DNA of 64,000 bases from Polaromonas sp. (GTDB lineage Bacteria; Pseudomonadota; Gammaproteobacteria; Burkholderiales; Burkholderiaceae_C). Positions 10,102-22,464 of this stretch are shown here, piece by piece. The notes under the pieces are model-generated. The model did not search any database. It saw only the letters and a list, made by a program, of their open reading frames with translations, and was not told where the DNA came from. The stretch lies in assembly GCA_030655515.1 (NCBI GenBank), contig JAURVI010000025.1:1-64000 (forward strand). The letters are read 5' to 3'. Numbering within the stretch: position 1 is the stretch's first letter; each line of letters begins with the position of its first letter. The translations under genes were made by a program, and so were the position numbers.

Positions 10102-10911
10102 TCAGTCGAGGGCGCGCCGGGCGGCGTCGCGCAGCGCCGTGCGGTCGGGCCCCGCCTGGAGCACCGCACGCGACGTGGTGGGCACCACCAGGGCGTCCAC
10201 GCCCCGGAAGATGCGGGCGAGGTCCACGGCGGTGCCGCCCTGGGCGCCGAGGCCGGGCACCAGGATCGGGCCGTTCACCGAGAGGTCCTCGTCGGTGTCG
10301 CCCACGGTGGCGCCCACGACGAGGCCGATCGAGCCGAGCGGCTCGGCGCCCTCGTTGGCCGCGCGGACGTGGTCGGCGACGGTGCCGGCGACCGTCCGGC
10401 CGTCGGCGCCGCGGGCGTGCTGCACCTCGGCGCCCTCGGGGTTGGAGGTGAGGGCGAGGACGAGCACTCCACCGCCGTGGCGCTCGGCGGCGTCGACGAA
10501 CGGGGCGAGCGACCCGTAGCCGAGGAACGGCGAGACGGTGACCGCGTCGGCGCGCAGGGGCGACGCGGGGTCCAGGTAGGCGTCCGCGTAGGCCTGCGCC
10601 GTGGAGCCGATGTCGCCGCGCTTGACGTCGAGCACGACGAGGGCGCCCGCGTCACGGGCCGTGGCGATGGTGCGCTCGAGCACCGCGACGCCCGCGGACC
10701 CGTGCCGCTCGAAGAACGCCGACTGCGGCTTCAGCACCCCGACCACCCCGGCCAGCGCCTCGACGGCCCCGAGCGCGAACGCCTCGAGCCCGGCGACGTC
10801 GTCGGCCAGGCCCCACGACGTGAGCAGCGACGGGTGCGGGTCGATGCCGACGCACAGCGGTCCGAGGCGCGACGCGACCTCGTGGAGGCGGGCGCCGAAG
10901 GTGTCCGTCAT
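10102..10911 (-). CDS. pyrF: Orotidine 5'-phosphate decarboxylase (type 2)
   Basis: 269 aa; the ATG at 10911 gives MTDTFGARLHEVASRLGPLCVGIDPHP. Last step of UMP synthesis. The catalytic Asp-x-Lys-x-x-Asp is in VLDVKRGDIGST (Asp95, Lys97, Asp100). The length and sequence match the longer type 2 subfamily found in Actinomycetota, not the E. coli type. In related genomes it usually follows carB and pyrD; here a glucosidase gene lies between carB and pyrF and no pyrD is seen in the window. Confidence 0.94.
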   Translation of the reverse strand: MTDTFGARLHEVASRLGPLCVGIDPHPSLLTSWGLADDVAGLEAFALGAVEALAGVVGVLKPQSAFFERHGSAGVAVLERTIATARDAGALVVLDVKRGDIGSTAQAYADAYLDPASPLRADAVTVSPFLGYGSLAPFVDAAERHGGGVLVLALTSNPEGAEVQHARGADGRTVAGTVADHVRAANEGAEPLGSIGLVVGATVGDTDEDLSVNGPILVPGLGAQGGTAVDLARIFRGVDALVVPTTSRAVLQAGPDRTALRDAARRALD

Positions 10912-10956
10912 GGCGCTCACCGTACCCACCCCGCCCGGCACCACGTCCGACGGTCC

Positions 10957-11022
10957 GACCGGCCGAAGCGACGGACGGGACCGGCCGAAGTGACGGACGG
11001 GACCGGCCGACGCGACGGATCG
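10957..11022. repeat. Three tandem 22-bp repeats with GACGGA core
   Basis: Three head-to-tail copies of a 22-bp unit that begins GACCGGCCGAAGYGACGG fill the gap between the glucosidase stop and pyrF. The first two differ at one base and the third at a few more. The core is shared with the inverted repeat near 3503-3613. No coding potential and no clear terminator. Confidence 0.85.
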
Positions 11023-11025
11023 AGG

Positions 11026-12753
11026 TCAGGGGCGGGGGCGGGTGCGGCGCCAGACCTGGGACTCCCAGGGGGCGAGGCGCTCCCCCGGCACCGGGACGGC
11101 GCCGTCGGGCCGGACGCCGAGGACCAGCTCGGCGCCCGTCCAGCCCGACGACGTCTCGGGAGCGGCGACATCGGCGCCCGACAGGTTGACGACGACGAGC
11201 AGCTCGACGTCGTCCAGCGCGCGGGTGAAGGCGTAGACGCGGTCGTCGGACGGCACGAGGGCGAAGTCGCCGAGGGCGACGACGGGGTCGTCGTGGCGCA
11301 GCGCGACGAGGCGGCGGTAGTGGTGCAGCACCGAGTCGGGATCGGCCGTCGCGGCGGCGGCGTTGATCGTCGCCGCGTTCGGGTTGACGTCGGTCCAGGG
11401 GACGCCGGTGGTGAAGCCGGCGTACGGGCCGTCGTCCCACTGCACCGGGGTGCGGGCGTTGTCACGGGCCGTCGGGCGCATCGACGCCAGCACCTCGGCC
11501 TCGTCGCGACCGGCGGCCACCTGCTCGCGCAGGTGGTTGAGGGACTCGATGTCGCGCAGCTCGGACGCGTCGGCCAACGGCGCGTTGGTCATCCCGAGCT
11601 CCTCGCCCTGGTAGACGTACGGCGTGCCCCGGTGCAGGTGCAGCAGCGTCGCGAGCGCCTTGGCCGAGACGACGCGGTGCTCGCCGTCGTCTCCGAAGCG
11701 CGAGACCGCGCGCGGCTGGTCGTGGTTGTCCCAGTACAGGCTGTTCCAGCCACGATCGGCCAGCGCCAGCTGCCACCGCGACAGCGAGTCGCGCAGCGCG
11801 GTGGGCGGCAGCGGCACCGGGTCCCACTTGCCGCCCGGGCCGTGGTCGAGGTCCACGTGCTCGAACTGGAAGACCATGTCGACCTCGCGGCGTGCCGGGT
11901 CGGTGAACAGCACGGCGTCGGCGGTCGTGACGCCGGGCATCTCGCCGACGGTCAGGAACGCGCCGTCGCGGCCCCCGAACACCTCGCGGGTCATCTCGGC
12001 GAGGAACTCGTGGATGCGGGGGCCGCTGGCGACCGCGCCGAACGCGTCACCGAGCGTCGCGCCGTCGGGCACCGGCGCGTCCTCGAGCGGCAGCGTCTTG
12101 GAGATGAGGTTGATGACGTCCATCCGGAAGCCGTCGACCCCGCGGTCGAGCCACCAGCGCATCATCTCGTGCACCGCCGCCCGGACCTCGGGGTTCTCCC
12201 AGTTCAGGTCGGGCTGCTTGCGGCTGAACAGGTGCAGGTAGTACTCCCCCGACGCCTCGTCCCACGCCCAGGCCGAGCCCGAGAACGCCGATCCCCAGTT
12301 GGTGGGCTCGGCGCCCGGCTCGCCGCCGACGTGGCCCTCGCGGGGCGGGCGCCACCAGTACCAGTCGCGCTGCGGCGCGTCCCGTGAGGAGCGCGACGCC
12401 TCGAACCAGGCGTGCTCGTCCGAGGTGTGGTTGACCACGAGGTCCATCACGACGCGCATGCCGCGCGCGTGCGCCGCTGCGAGCAGGGCGTCGAGGTCCT
12501 CCAGCGTCCCGAACACCGGGTCGACGGAGCGGTAGTCGCTGATGTCGTAGCCCGCGTCGTCCTGCGGCGAGCGGTAGATCGGCGACAACCACAGCACGTC
12601 GACGCCGAGCAGCTCGAGGTGGTCCAGGCGGTCGACGACGCCCCGCAGGTCGCCGATCCCGTCACCGTCGGAGTCGCTGAACGACCGCGGCCAGATCTGG
12701 TAGACGACGGCGCGCGTCCACCACGGCGCCTCGCTCGGATCGTGCTCGCTCAT
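11026..12753 (-). CDS. GH13 alpha-glucosidase (oligo-1,6-glucosidase type)
   Basis: 575 aa from ATG 12753 (GGGAGATCCC before it). A retaining alpha-glucosidase of the amylase family acting on short alpha-glucosides. All four conserved regions are present: DLVVNH (104-109), GFRMDVIN with nucleophile Asp212, FLTVGEMPG with acid/base Glu271, and YWDNHDQPR with Asp345. A valine follows the nucleophile, as in isomaltase-type enzymes cleaving alpha-1,6 links; alpha-1,4 enzymes usually have Thr, so specificity is inferred. There is no signal peptide, so it is cytoplasmic. It starts 14 bases after the carB stop, an unusual neighbour in a pyrimidine cluster. Confidence 0.93.
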   Translation of the reverse strand: MSEHDPSEAPWWTRAVVYQIWPRSFSDSDGDGIGDLRGVVDRLDHLELLGVDVLWLSPIYRSPQDDAGYDISDYRSVDPVFGTLEDLDALLAAAHARGMRVVMDLVVNHTSDEHAWFEASRSSRDAPQRDWYWWRPPREGHVGGEPGAEPTNWGSAFSGSAWAWDEASGEYYLHLFSRKQPDLNWENPEVRAAVHEMMRWWLDRGVDGFRMDVINLISKTLPLEDAPVPDGATLGDAFGAVASGPRIHEFLAEMTREVFGGRDGAFLTVGEMPGVTTADAVLFTDPARREVDMVFQFEHVDLDHGPGGKWDPVPLPPTALRDSLSRWQLALADRGWNSLYWDNHDQPRAVSRFGDDGEHRVVSAKALATLLHLHRGTPYVYQGEELGMTNAPLADASELRDIESLNHLREQVAAGRDEAEVLASMRPTARDNARTPVQWDDGPYAGFTTGVPWTDVNPNAATINAAAATADPDSVLHHYRRLVALRHDDPVVALGDFALVPSDDRVYAFTRALDDVELLVVVNLSGADVAAPETSSGWTGAELVLGVRPDGAVPVPGERLAPWESQVWRRTRPRP

Positions 12754-12767
12754 GGGATCTCCCGTCC

Positions 12768-16070
<3,303 letters not shown>

Positions 16071-16076
16071 GTTTAT

Positions 16077-16580
16077 TTATTTGTCTTTTGTGAAACCGAT
16101 GCGGCGACGGCCGTAGGCTCCAGGTACCGGTTCGTCCATCAGTTGGTGGATGGCGTCGAACACCATCCTGAAGTTCTCGTCGTATTTCTTTTCCAGCGCA
16201 TTGAGCTTGCGTTTGAGGTCAGAATGCCCTGCCAGCATGCCGCGCAGCTTGACGAAGGTGCGCATGATCTCGATATTGACTGCAATCGCGCGGTCACTTT
16301 TCAGCACACTGGAAAGCATGACCACGCCCTGCTCTGTGAATGCGTAAGGCAGTTTCCGAATTCCGCCCCAACTTGAAGTCACAGTTTGTGATTTCAAGTT
16401 GGCGAATTCATCCGCTGTCAACTGAAACATAAAGTCAGATGGAAACCGCTCAACATTACGTTGAACCTGCTGCATTAAAACGCGCGGCTCCACGCCATAG
16501 AGCATCGCGAGTTGCTGGGAAATTAACACCCTTTGGCCTCGAATTTCAAGTACTTTTGAAGGCACATCCAGCGCAGCCAC
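16077..16580 (-). CDS. ORF6N-domain DNA-binding protein
   Basis: 167 aa from a GTG at 16580. The N-terminal ORF6N domain (about 10-90) is clear: VLEIRGQRVLISQQLAMLYG, then NVERFPSDFMFQL and PYAFTEQGVVMLSSVL. The rest is a charged helical tail (LKRKLNALEKKYDENF), likely coiled coil. ORF6N proteins are common in phages and scattered on chromosomes and are thought to bind DNA; their roles are poorly known. It lies 39 bases after carA and 6 before carB, an odd place. The frame is open back to the carA stop with no ATG, so the true start is unclear. Lower GC than neighbours hints at transfer. Confidence 0.85.
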   Translation of the reverse strand: MAALDVPSKVLEIRGQRVLISQQLAMLYGVEPRVLMQQVQRNVERFPSDFMFQLTADEFANLKSQTVTSSWGGIRKLPYAFTEQGVVMLSSVLKSDRAIAVNIEIMRTFVKLRGMLAGHSDLKRKLNALEKKYDENFRMVFDAIHQLMDEPVPGAYGRRRIGFTKDK

Positions 16581-16619
16581 CTGAGGACTTGGAACGCGGT
16601 TTGTGATCTTAAAATACTT

Positions 16620-17792
16620 TTAGTACCCACGACTTTGCTCCATCAGCGCAGTGAAGCGGTCGAACAAATACGAAATGTCATGCGGACCAGGAGACGCCTC
16701 CGGGTGCCCCTGAAAGCAGAAGGCCGGCTTGTCGGTGCGGGCCAGGCCCTGCAGCGTACCGTCAAACAGGCTGATGTGCGTAGGGCGCAGATTGGCGGGC
16801 AGGGTTTTCTCATCGACCGCAAAACCGTGGTTTTGGCTGGTGATGCTGACCCGGCCATTGTCGAGGTCCTTGACCGGATGATTCGCGCCGTGGTGGCCAA
16901 ACTTCATCTTGAAGGTTCTTGCGCCGCTGGCCAGCGCCATGATCTGGTGGCCCAGGCAGATGCCGAAGGTCGGAATGCCGGTTTCTATCAATTCGCGGGT
17001 GGCAGCAATCGCGTAGTCACAAGGCTCCGGATCGCCGGGGCCATTGGCCAGAAAGATGCCATCGGGCTGAAGCCCGAGCGCGTCTTGAGCCGAGGTTTGC
17101 GCCGGCACCACGGTGATGCGCGCGCCGCGCTCGGCGATCATGCGCAAAATGTTTTTCTTCACGCCGAAGTCATAGGCGACGACATGAAACTTTGGTGTGA
17201 TTTGCACACCGTAACCAGCGCCGAGTTTCCACTCTGTTTGCGTCCAGTCGTAGGACTGCTTCACCGACACGACCTTGGCCAGATCCAGACCGGCCATGCT
17301 GGGCGCAGCCCTGGCCGCCGCGATGGCTTTGTCAATGGCTGACTGCGCAACGGCCTGGCCTTGGGCGAGCGCCAGAATGCAACCGTTCTGCGCACCTTGG
17401 GTGCGCAGATGGCGTGTTAATTGGCGGGTATCCATCCCCGCAATCGCCACCGTGTTTTCCTTGACCAGGTAGTCGGACAAGGACATGGACATGCGAAAAT
17501 TAGAGGCCAGCAACGGCAGGTCCTTGATGATCAGACCGGCGGCATGGACTTTGTCGGCCTCGACGTCTTCATCATTGACGCCGTAGTTGCCGATATGCGG
17601 ATAAGTCAAGGTCACGATCTGCTGGCAGTAGCTGGGGTCGGTCAGGATTTCCTGGTAGCCGGTCATGGCGGTGTTGAACACCACTTCGCCGACGGTGGCG
17701 CCTGCGGCTCCGATGGAATTGCCAATAAAGACCGTGCCGTCTGCGAGCGCCAAGATGGCGTGCGGCGTATTTCCCTTTAGAGACAAAAGCAC
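16620..17792 (-). CDS. carA: Carbamoyl-phosphate synthase small chain
   Basis: 390 aa from GTG 17792, chosen over an upstream ATG because [21 protein letters not shown] is the family N-terminus and a GGAG lies six bases before the GTG. It is the glutaminase subunit that feeds ammonia to CarB. The triad is Cys279 in FGICLGHQ, with His363 and Glu365 in QGHPEAS. Betaproteobacterial in sequence and codon use. CarB follows after an inserted ORF6N gene. Confidence 0.96.
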   Translation of the reverse strand: MLLSLKGNTPHAILALADGTVFIGNSIGAAGATVGEVVFNTAMTGYQEILTDPSYCQQIVTLTYPHIGNYGVNDEDVEADKVHAAGLIIKDLPLLASNFRMSMSLSDYLVKENTVAIAGMDTRQLTRHLRTQGAQNGCILALAQGQAVAQSAIDKAIAAARAAPSMAGLDLAKVVSVKQSYDWTQTEWKLGAGYGVQITPKFHVVAYDFGVKKNILRMIAERGARITVVPAQTSAQDALGLQPDGIFLANGPGDPEPCDYAIAATRELIETGIPTFGICLGHQIMALASGARTFKMKFGHHGANHPVKDLDNGRVSITSQNHGFAVDEKTLPANLRPTHISLFDGTLQGLARTDKPAFCFQGHPEASPGPHDISYLFDRFTALMEQSRGY

Positions 17793-17916
17793 TGGGTTCT
17801 CCGGGTTGGTTACGGGTACGCCCAAGCGTGCTCAAGAAGTGACTCTTGGTTGCTGCTTTTGTGAGGGTTTTGGCTTGAATGCGCTAGGCGTACAGGGGTT
17901 TGCGGGAAAGCCTTTA

Positions 17917-17922
17917 ATTATA
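17917..17922 (-). promoter_or_regulatory. Possible -10 box for carA
   Basis: The 203-base gap upstream of carA contains a perfect TATAAT on the minus strand about 125 bases before the start codon. No good -35 box is visible at 16-18 bases, so this is a weak call. The rest of the gap shows no clear operator. Confidence 0.3.
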
Positions 17923-17995
17923 GCCGATGAGACTCATTTTCCTTCGGAAGCCGGCGGCGCCCACGCCACTGGCAACCTGTGCCTGAGCCGTCTCT

Positions 17996-18790
17996 TCAGT
18001 CTGCGAACTTTGGCTTTCGCTTCTCGACAAACGCCATCACAGCCTCTTTGTGATCAGCCGTCTTGTGGGCAATGGCCTGATAACCGGCTGACAACTCCAG
18101 CAGCGATTCCAGACTGCTGCGCTCGCCTTCGCGCAACAGGCGTTTGGTCATGCGCAACACGCCGGCGGGGTTCGCGGCAATTTTACCGGCGAGCGCTCTG
18201 GCTTCGGCCAGCAAGTCCCCAGGCGGCACCACGCGCGACACCAGGCCACAGGCCAGCGCCTGGGCAGCCGACAGCGCTTCCCCGGTGAAGGCCATCTCCG
18301 AAGCCTTGGACATGCCGACCACGCGCGGCAGCAGCCAGGCACCGCCGTCGCCCGGCACGATGCCGACTTTGACAAAGCTTTCTGCGAACGTGGCGTTCTC
18401 GGAGGCAATGCGGATGTCGCACATGCAGGTCAAGTCCAGCCCGGCGCCGATGGCCGGACCGTTGACGGCGGCGATCAGCGGGACGTCGAGGTTGTACAGG
18501 GCTTTGGGCAAGCGCTGGATACCGTTGCGGTATTCCTCGCGGATGACCTCGGGCGACAGGTCTTGCGTGAAGAAGCGCTGCATGTCCTTGACGTTGCCGC
18601 CGGAGCAAAAAACCGGCCCCTCGGCCGCGAGGATGACGACGCGGATGGAGCGATCCAGGGAAATGGCGGCGCAGGCATCTACAAACTCCTGCACCGCCGA
18701 GTTCCCGGTCAGGGCGTTGCGGGTGTCGGGCTGGTTCATGGTGAGCGTGAGGATGGGGCCGGTGCGCTCTGATTTCAAAAAGTTGCTCAT
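17996..18790 (-). CDS. Crotonase-family (enoyl-CoA hydratase/isomerase) protein
   Basis: 264 aa, full family length. The oxyanion-hole segments are present (FCSGGNVKDM and GPAIGAGLDL), as is GIVPGDGGAWLLPRVVG. Aligned by eye with mitochondrial crotonase, the two catalytic glutamates are replaced (Asp in GAGLDLT, Phe in FAESFVKVG), so a plain hydratase reaction should not be assumed; isomerase or another crotonase chemistry is possible. It is the last gene of a three-gene operon behind two acyl-CoA dehydrogenase-like genes (25-base gap), suggesting a dedicated acyl-CoA oxidation step. Substrate unknown. Confidence 0.88.
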   Translation of the reverse strand: MSNFLKSERTGPILTLTMNQPDTRNALTGNSAVQEFVDACAAISLDRSIRVVILAAEGPVFCSGGNVKDMQRFFTQDLSPEVIREEYRNGIQRLPKALYNLDVPLIAAVNGPAIGAGLDLTCMCDIRIASENATFAESFVKVGIVPGDGGAWLLPRVVGMSKASEMAFTGEALSAAQALACGLVSRVVPPGDLLAEARALAGKIAANPAGVLRMTKRLLREGERSSLESLLELSAGYQAIAHKTADHKEAVMAFVEKRKPKFAD

Positions 18791-18815
18791 TGTTGTTTAC
18801 TCCAAAATTTAAGAA

Positions 18816-19814
18816 TTAATGAATGTCGGTGACGGTGCGGATCAAGTCCAGCGTGAGCCCCTGGTGACGGTCAACCAGCTCGGTCCCGACCACCGTGTGC
18901 CAATACGACTCGGAGCCGGCGACCTGGCGCCACAGGTGCAGCCGGCGGGTAAAGAGCTGCAAGTCAAACTCCTGGGTGAATCCGATGGCCCCGTGAATGG
19001 AGTGGCTCAATGCGGCTACCTCCAACGCCGCCTCGCTGGTGCGCGCCTTGGCGACCGCCGCACACAGCCGGTCCGGCATGAAGGTGTTTGAGCGGCAGCC
19101 AATCTGGGCTGCCATGCGCGCCGCAAATGCGTGTTCCGAGATGACGCTGAGCTGGTGCTGAATCGCCTGAAACTTTCCAATCGGGCGGCCAAACTGGCTG
19201 CGGTCATTGGCGTATTGCAGGGTGCGGCTGAAAACAGCCTGCAAGGCACCTGCCAATTGGGCGGCGTAAAGGCAGGCTTGCAGCGTTTTGATGTCGTAGG
19301 TGCAAGGAATCCGAACGCAAGCACCCAGCGCTGCCTGCGGCCATTGCAGCGTTGCATCCAGACAAAACCCGGCCGCAGATTTTGTGGCCTGCGCCGCCGG
19401 CAGCAACAGGCTGTGCTCGCCATGTGTCGCCAGCACCCAGTCGGCCACCTGGCCACAGCGCACGGTGTCGCAGACCAACAACCCATCCGGGCTGATGCTC
19501 TCCTGCCCCAAGGCGATGCTGCCTTTGGGAATAAGCACACCGGCTTGCGCGAGCAAAGCCCGCGCCAGCAGGGTTTCCGCCAGCGGCACCGGCAACGCAA
19601 AGCTGCCGCAGAGTTCGAGCATCGGATAGACCGCGGACAGGCTCAAAGCCGCGCCTCCGTGTGCCTCATCGACCAGGGCATCTGCAAATCCGGACGCCTC
19701 AATCACTTGCCATAACGCCTGGGCCGTATCGCCCGCTTCAATGTTGCGCACCACCTGCGGGGTGCAGTGTGCCGCGAGCAGTTGCCGCACGGCATCGGAG
19801 AAAATATCATTCAT
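18816..19814 (-). CDS. Acyl-CoA dehydrogenase-like subunit (short)
   Basis: 332 aa from ATG 19814 (AAGGAAG before it). The C-terminal half has a strong dehydrogenase signature, YANDRSQFGRPIGKFQAIQHQ, which contacts FAD across the dimer. The middle domain is degenerate: the usual SEPxAGSD FAD-binding motif is missing. It is short for the family (about 380). The adjacent gene upstream has the opposite pattern, so the two probably form a hetero-oligomer like the alpha2-beta2 acyl-CoA dehydrogenases of steroid degradation in Actinobacteria. Start 22 bases after the partner gene. Confidence 0.87.
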   Translation of the reverse strand: MNDIFSDAVRQLLAAHCTPQVVRNIEAGDTAQALWQVIEASGFADALVDEAHGGAALSLSAVYPMLELCGSFALPVPLAETLLARALLAQAGVLIPKGSIALGQESISPDGLLVCDTVRCGQVADWVLATHGEHSLLLPAAQATKSAAGFCLDATLQWPQAALGACVRIPCTYDIKTLQACLYAAQLAGALQAVFSRTLQYANDRSQFGRPIGKFQAIQHQLSVISEHAFAARMAAQIGCRSNTFMPDRLCAAVAKARTSEAALEVAALSHSIHGAIGFTQEFDLQLFTRRLHLWRQVAGSESYWHTVVGTELVDRHQGLTLDLIRTVTDIH

Positions 19815-19836
19815 TCGTCGCTTCCTTATCAAAGAC

Positions 19837-20994
19837 CTAGCGCAGCCCGAGGCCACGGGCAATCATGCCGCGCAAAATATCCCGTGTGCCACCGCGCAGC
19901 GAGAATGACGGCGCGACTTGCGTCACATAGTTCAGGGTCAGCAGCAGTTCCAGGGGCGCGTTTTGCTTCTCGCGCGAAAACAGGTCGTCGGCAATGACGC
20001 TCGGGATCAGTTGCTCCACCCCGGTGCCCAGGTCTTTGACCAGCGCCGCCTCCACGATGGGGCTCTCGCCACGCGCGAGTTTTTCTGTAACGGCCACCGA
20101 CATGGCGCGCAGTGGCGCCAGTTGGCTGAAGATTTTCCCCGCCAGACGTATCGACTCGGGCGTGCGGCCCGCTTCAGTACGAATAAAGGCCAGCCACTCG
20201 TCGAACAGCACAATGCTGGAATACAGGCGCTCGGGCCCGCTGCGCTCAAAGGCCAACTCGGCGGTGACCTGTTCCCAGCCTTTGCCCTCCTCGCCGATCA
20301 ACGCATCGCCGGGCAGCAGCACATTGTCGAAGAACACTTCGCAGAAGTGGCTGCCGCCAGACAAGTCGGTGATGGGGCGCACCGTCACACCCGGAAGCGA
20401 CAAGTCCACGATGATTTGCGACAAGCCCTTGTGGCGGTCTTGCGCCTCGCCCGAGGTGCGCACCAGCGCAATCATGTACTGGCTGGAGTGCGCGTTGGTG
20501 GTCCATATTTTCTGACCATTCAGCGTCCAGCCGTTGGCGGTTTGGGTGGCTCTGGTTTTCACGCTGGCCAGGTCGGAACCCGCATTGGGCTCGCTCATGC
20601 CAATGCAAAAAAACGCCTCGCCCCGACAGATCAGCGGCAGGTAAAAGCGCTTCTGGGCAGCGGTTCCGTATTTAAGAATGAGCGGCCCGCTTTGCCGATC
20701 CGCGATCCAGTGCGAACCAACTGGCGCACCGAAATTGAGCAACTCTTCGACCAACACATAACGCGCAAACGGGCTGCGCCCACCGCCGCCGTACTCCTTG
20801 GGCAGCGTCATGCCAAGCCAGCCCTGGCGGCCGAGTTCGCGGCTAAATCCTGGGTCATAACCGGCCCACGATTTAGCCCGCACGTGCGCCGGGATATGGC
20901 GCATGGCATCGCGCAGGAATGCGCGCACCGGTGCGCGCAAAGCTTCGTCCTCGGCGGGAATGGATGTCATCGAAAGTGAGTCAAGCGCGCTCAT
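19837..20994 (-). CDS. Acyl-CoA dehydrogenase
   Basis: 385 aa. Oxidises an acyl-CoA to the 2-enoyl-CoA using FAD. The N-terminal helical domain and middle domain are intact with CIGMSEPNAGSDLASVKT and GWTLNGQKIWTTNAH. The C-terminal domain lacks the usual RxxFGxxIxxFQ motif carried by the partner subunit. First gene of a three-gene operon (two dehydrogenases and a crotonase), with a strong AGGAGG ribosome site before ATG 20994. Substrate unknown; the pairing suggests a bulky or branched acyl-CoA, which is inference only. Confidence 0.9.
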   Translation of the reverse strand: MSALDSLSMTSIPAEDEALRAPVRAFLRDAMRHIPAHVRAKSWAGYDPGFSRELGRQGWLGMTLPKEYGGGGRSPFARYVLVEELLNFGAPVGSHWIADRQSGPLILKYGTAAQKRFYLPLICRGEAFFCIGMSEPNAGSDLASVKTRATQTANGWTLNGQKIWTTNAHSSQYMIALVRTSGEAQDRHKGLSQIIVDLSLPGVTVRPITDLSGGSHFCEVFFDNVLLPGDALIGEEGKGWEQVTAELAFERSGPERLYSSIVLFDEWLAFIRTEAGRTPESIRLAGKIFSQLAPLRAMSVAVTEKLARGESPIVEAALVKDLGTGVEQLIPSVIADDLFSREKQNAPLELLLTLNYVTQVAPSFSLRGGTRDILRGMIARGLGLR

Positions 20995-21061
20995 TGGGTG
21001 CCTCCTGTTTTGCTGATTGGGTCATGGCTCGGGTGTGTATTCGGAATGATGAAAATCTCTA

Positions 21062-21850
21062 TCAATCGCTTTGGCCCACGCTGCTGGCATGCAGGCAAAT
21101 CGCCGCAGCGGCGGCGACGTTGAGGGACTCCTCGCCGCCCGGCTGGCCGATGCGGACCTTCAAGCTCGCACGCGCCATCAAGGGATCGCCGATACCCTGC
21201 CCTTCGTGACCCATCGCCCAGGCGCAAGGCATGGGAAGGGTTTGCCGGTGCAGCAAACTGCCGTGGTGCGAACTGGTCACGAGGATGGGCACGGTCAAGG
21301 CGCCCAGCGCATCCGGCTCCAGGCCTTCGAGCAACTGCAGGGCGAAGTGGGCACCCATGCCGGCGCGCAACACCTTGGGCGACCAGAGCGCGGCCGTGCC
21401 TTTGAGCGCAATCACCTGCCCAAAACCAAACGCGGCGGCACTGCGCAGCATGGAGCCGACATTGCCGGCATCCTGCACACGGTCGAGGATGAGTGAAGCC
21501 GCACCAGGCGACAGCGCGCCCGGTGCCGGCAGCGCCATCACAAAACCCATGCGGGCCGGTGATTCGAGCCCACTGATCTCGGGCAGCAGTGCGTCGGGAA
21601 TTACCATTGTTTTGATCGCCGCTTGCGCCAATTCCGCAGGGGCTAACGGCCAAAATGATTCTGAAAATACCGCAATCAGGGGCTTCCGACCGCGGGCCAG
21701 CGCGGCACGGCACAAATGGTCGCCCTCCAGCCAGACCCGCCCCTGCTTGCGGTAGGCCGTGCTGTCCTGCGAGAGCTTGCGCAAGTCCTTGACCAGGGCG
21801 TTGTCGCGGGACGTGACCAAGGTGGGCGGTGCGGACGGGGAAGCGTTCAC
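21062..21850 (-). CDS. SpoU/TrmH-family rRNA 2'-O-methyltransferase
   Basis: 262 aa. An N-terminal substrate-binding domain ([17 protein letters not shown]) is followed by the SPOUT knot with its three motifs: [21 protein letters not shown] in two pieces (motif 1, Asn and Arg), AMGHEGQGI (motif 2) and [18 protein letters not shown] (motif 3, SAM loop). It transfers methyl groups from SAM to ribose 2'-OH in RNA. The start overlaps the rnhB stop by four bases, and it ends the long lipid A/translation gene run, as in other Comamonadaceae. The exact rRNA site is not deducible. Confidence 0.93.
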   Translation of the reverse strand: MNASPSAPPTLVTSRDNALVKDLRKLSQDSTAYRKQGRVWLEGDHLCRAALARGRKPLIAVFSESFWPLAPAELAQAAIKTMVIPDALLPEISGLESPARMGFVMALPAPGALSPGAASLILDRVQDAGNVGSMLRSAAAFGFGQVIALKGTAALWSPKVLRAGMGAHFALQLLEGLEPDALGALTVPILVTSSHHGSLLHRQTLPMPCAWAMGHEGQGIGDPLMARASLKVRIGQPGGEESLNVAAAAAICLHASSVGQSD

Positions 21851-22464
21851 CGCAGGACCTCGGCCACGGGACGGAAAGACTTGCGGTGTTGCGGGCAGGC
21901 GCCGTATTCGCGCAGCGCGGCCAGGTGTTCGACCGTGCCATAACCCTTGTGGCCGGCAAAACCATATTGCGGGTATTCAAGGTGGTACTGCGCGCACCAG
22001 CGGTCCCGGTAGACTTTGGCCAGAATCGAGGCGGCGGAAATCGCGGGCACCAGGGCATCGCCCTTGACAATCGCTTCGGCCAGCATGCTCAGCGCCGGCA
22101 GGCGGTTGCCGTCCACCTGCACCTTCACCGGCTTCAGGCGCAGGCCTTTGACCGCGCGCTGCATCGCCAGCATCGTGGCCTGCAGAATATTGAGCGCGTC
22201 GATTTCCTCCGCACTCGCCTGGGCGATGGAGCAGCACAAGGCCTTGGCGCGGATCTCGTCGTAGAGTTTTTCCCGGCGCAACGGCGTCAGGATTTTGGAG
22301 TCTGCCAGGCCCTTGATGGGCTGCAGGTCGTCCAGAATGACCGCGGCAGCCACCACCGGCCCGGCCAGCGGCCCGCGGCCCGCTTCGTCCACACCGGCCC
22401 ACAAGCCGGGGGTATCCCAGGACAGCGTGACCTGTTCAGCCTTCAAGAATTTTCTGGATCGCAT
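21847..22464 (-). CDS. rnhB: Ribonuclease HII
   Basis: 205 aa. Cuts RNA in RNA-DNA hybrids, including single ribonucleotides. Catalytic residues appear in [14 protein letters not shown] (Asp26, Glu27), VQVDGNRLP and the GYGTVEHL segment near the C-terminus. The N-terminus from ATG 22464 overlaps the end of lpxB by 29 bases; no better downstream start codon is available before the DEAGRGP motif. Lies between lpxB and the rRNA methyltransferase, the common betaproteobacterial order. Confidence 0.95.
   Translation of the reverse strand: MRSRKFLKAEQVTLSWDTPGLWAGVDEAGRGPLAGPVVAAAVILDDLQPIKGLADSKILTPLRREKLYDEIRAKALCCSIAQASAEEIDALNILQATMLAMQRAVKGLRLKPVKVQVDGNRLPALSMLAEAIVKGDALVPAISAASILAKVYRDRWCAQYHLEYPQYGFAGHKGYGTVEHLAALREYGACPQHRKSFRPVAEVLR

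Noticed and set aside
10957-11022. CRISPR or minisatellite coding repeat
   Set aside because: 22-bp units abut directly without spacers and lie outside genes; better described as a simple tandem repeat.
16077-16580. Prophage around the ORF6N gene
   Set aside because: Neighbours are carA and carB; no other phage genes or attachment sites are visible.
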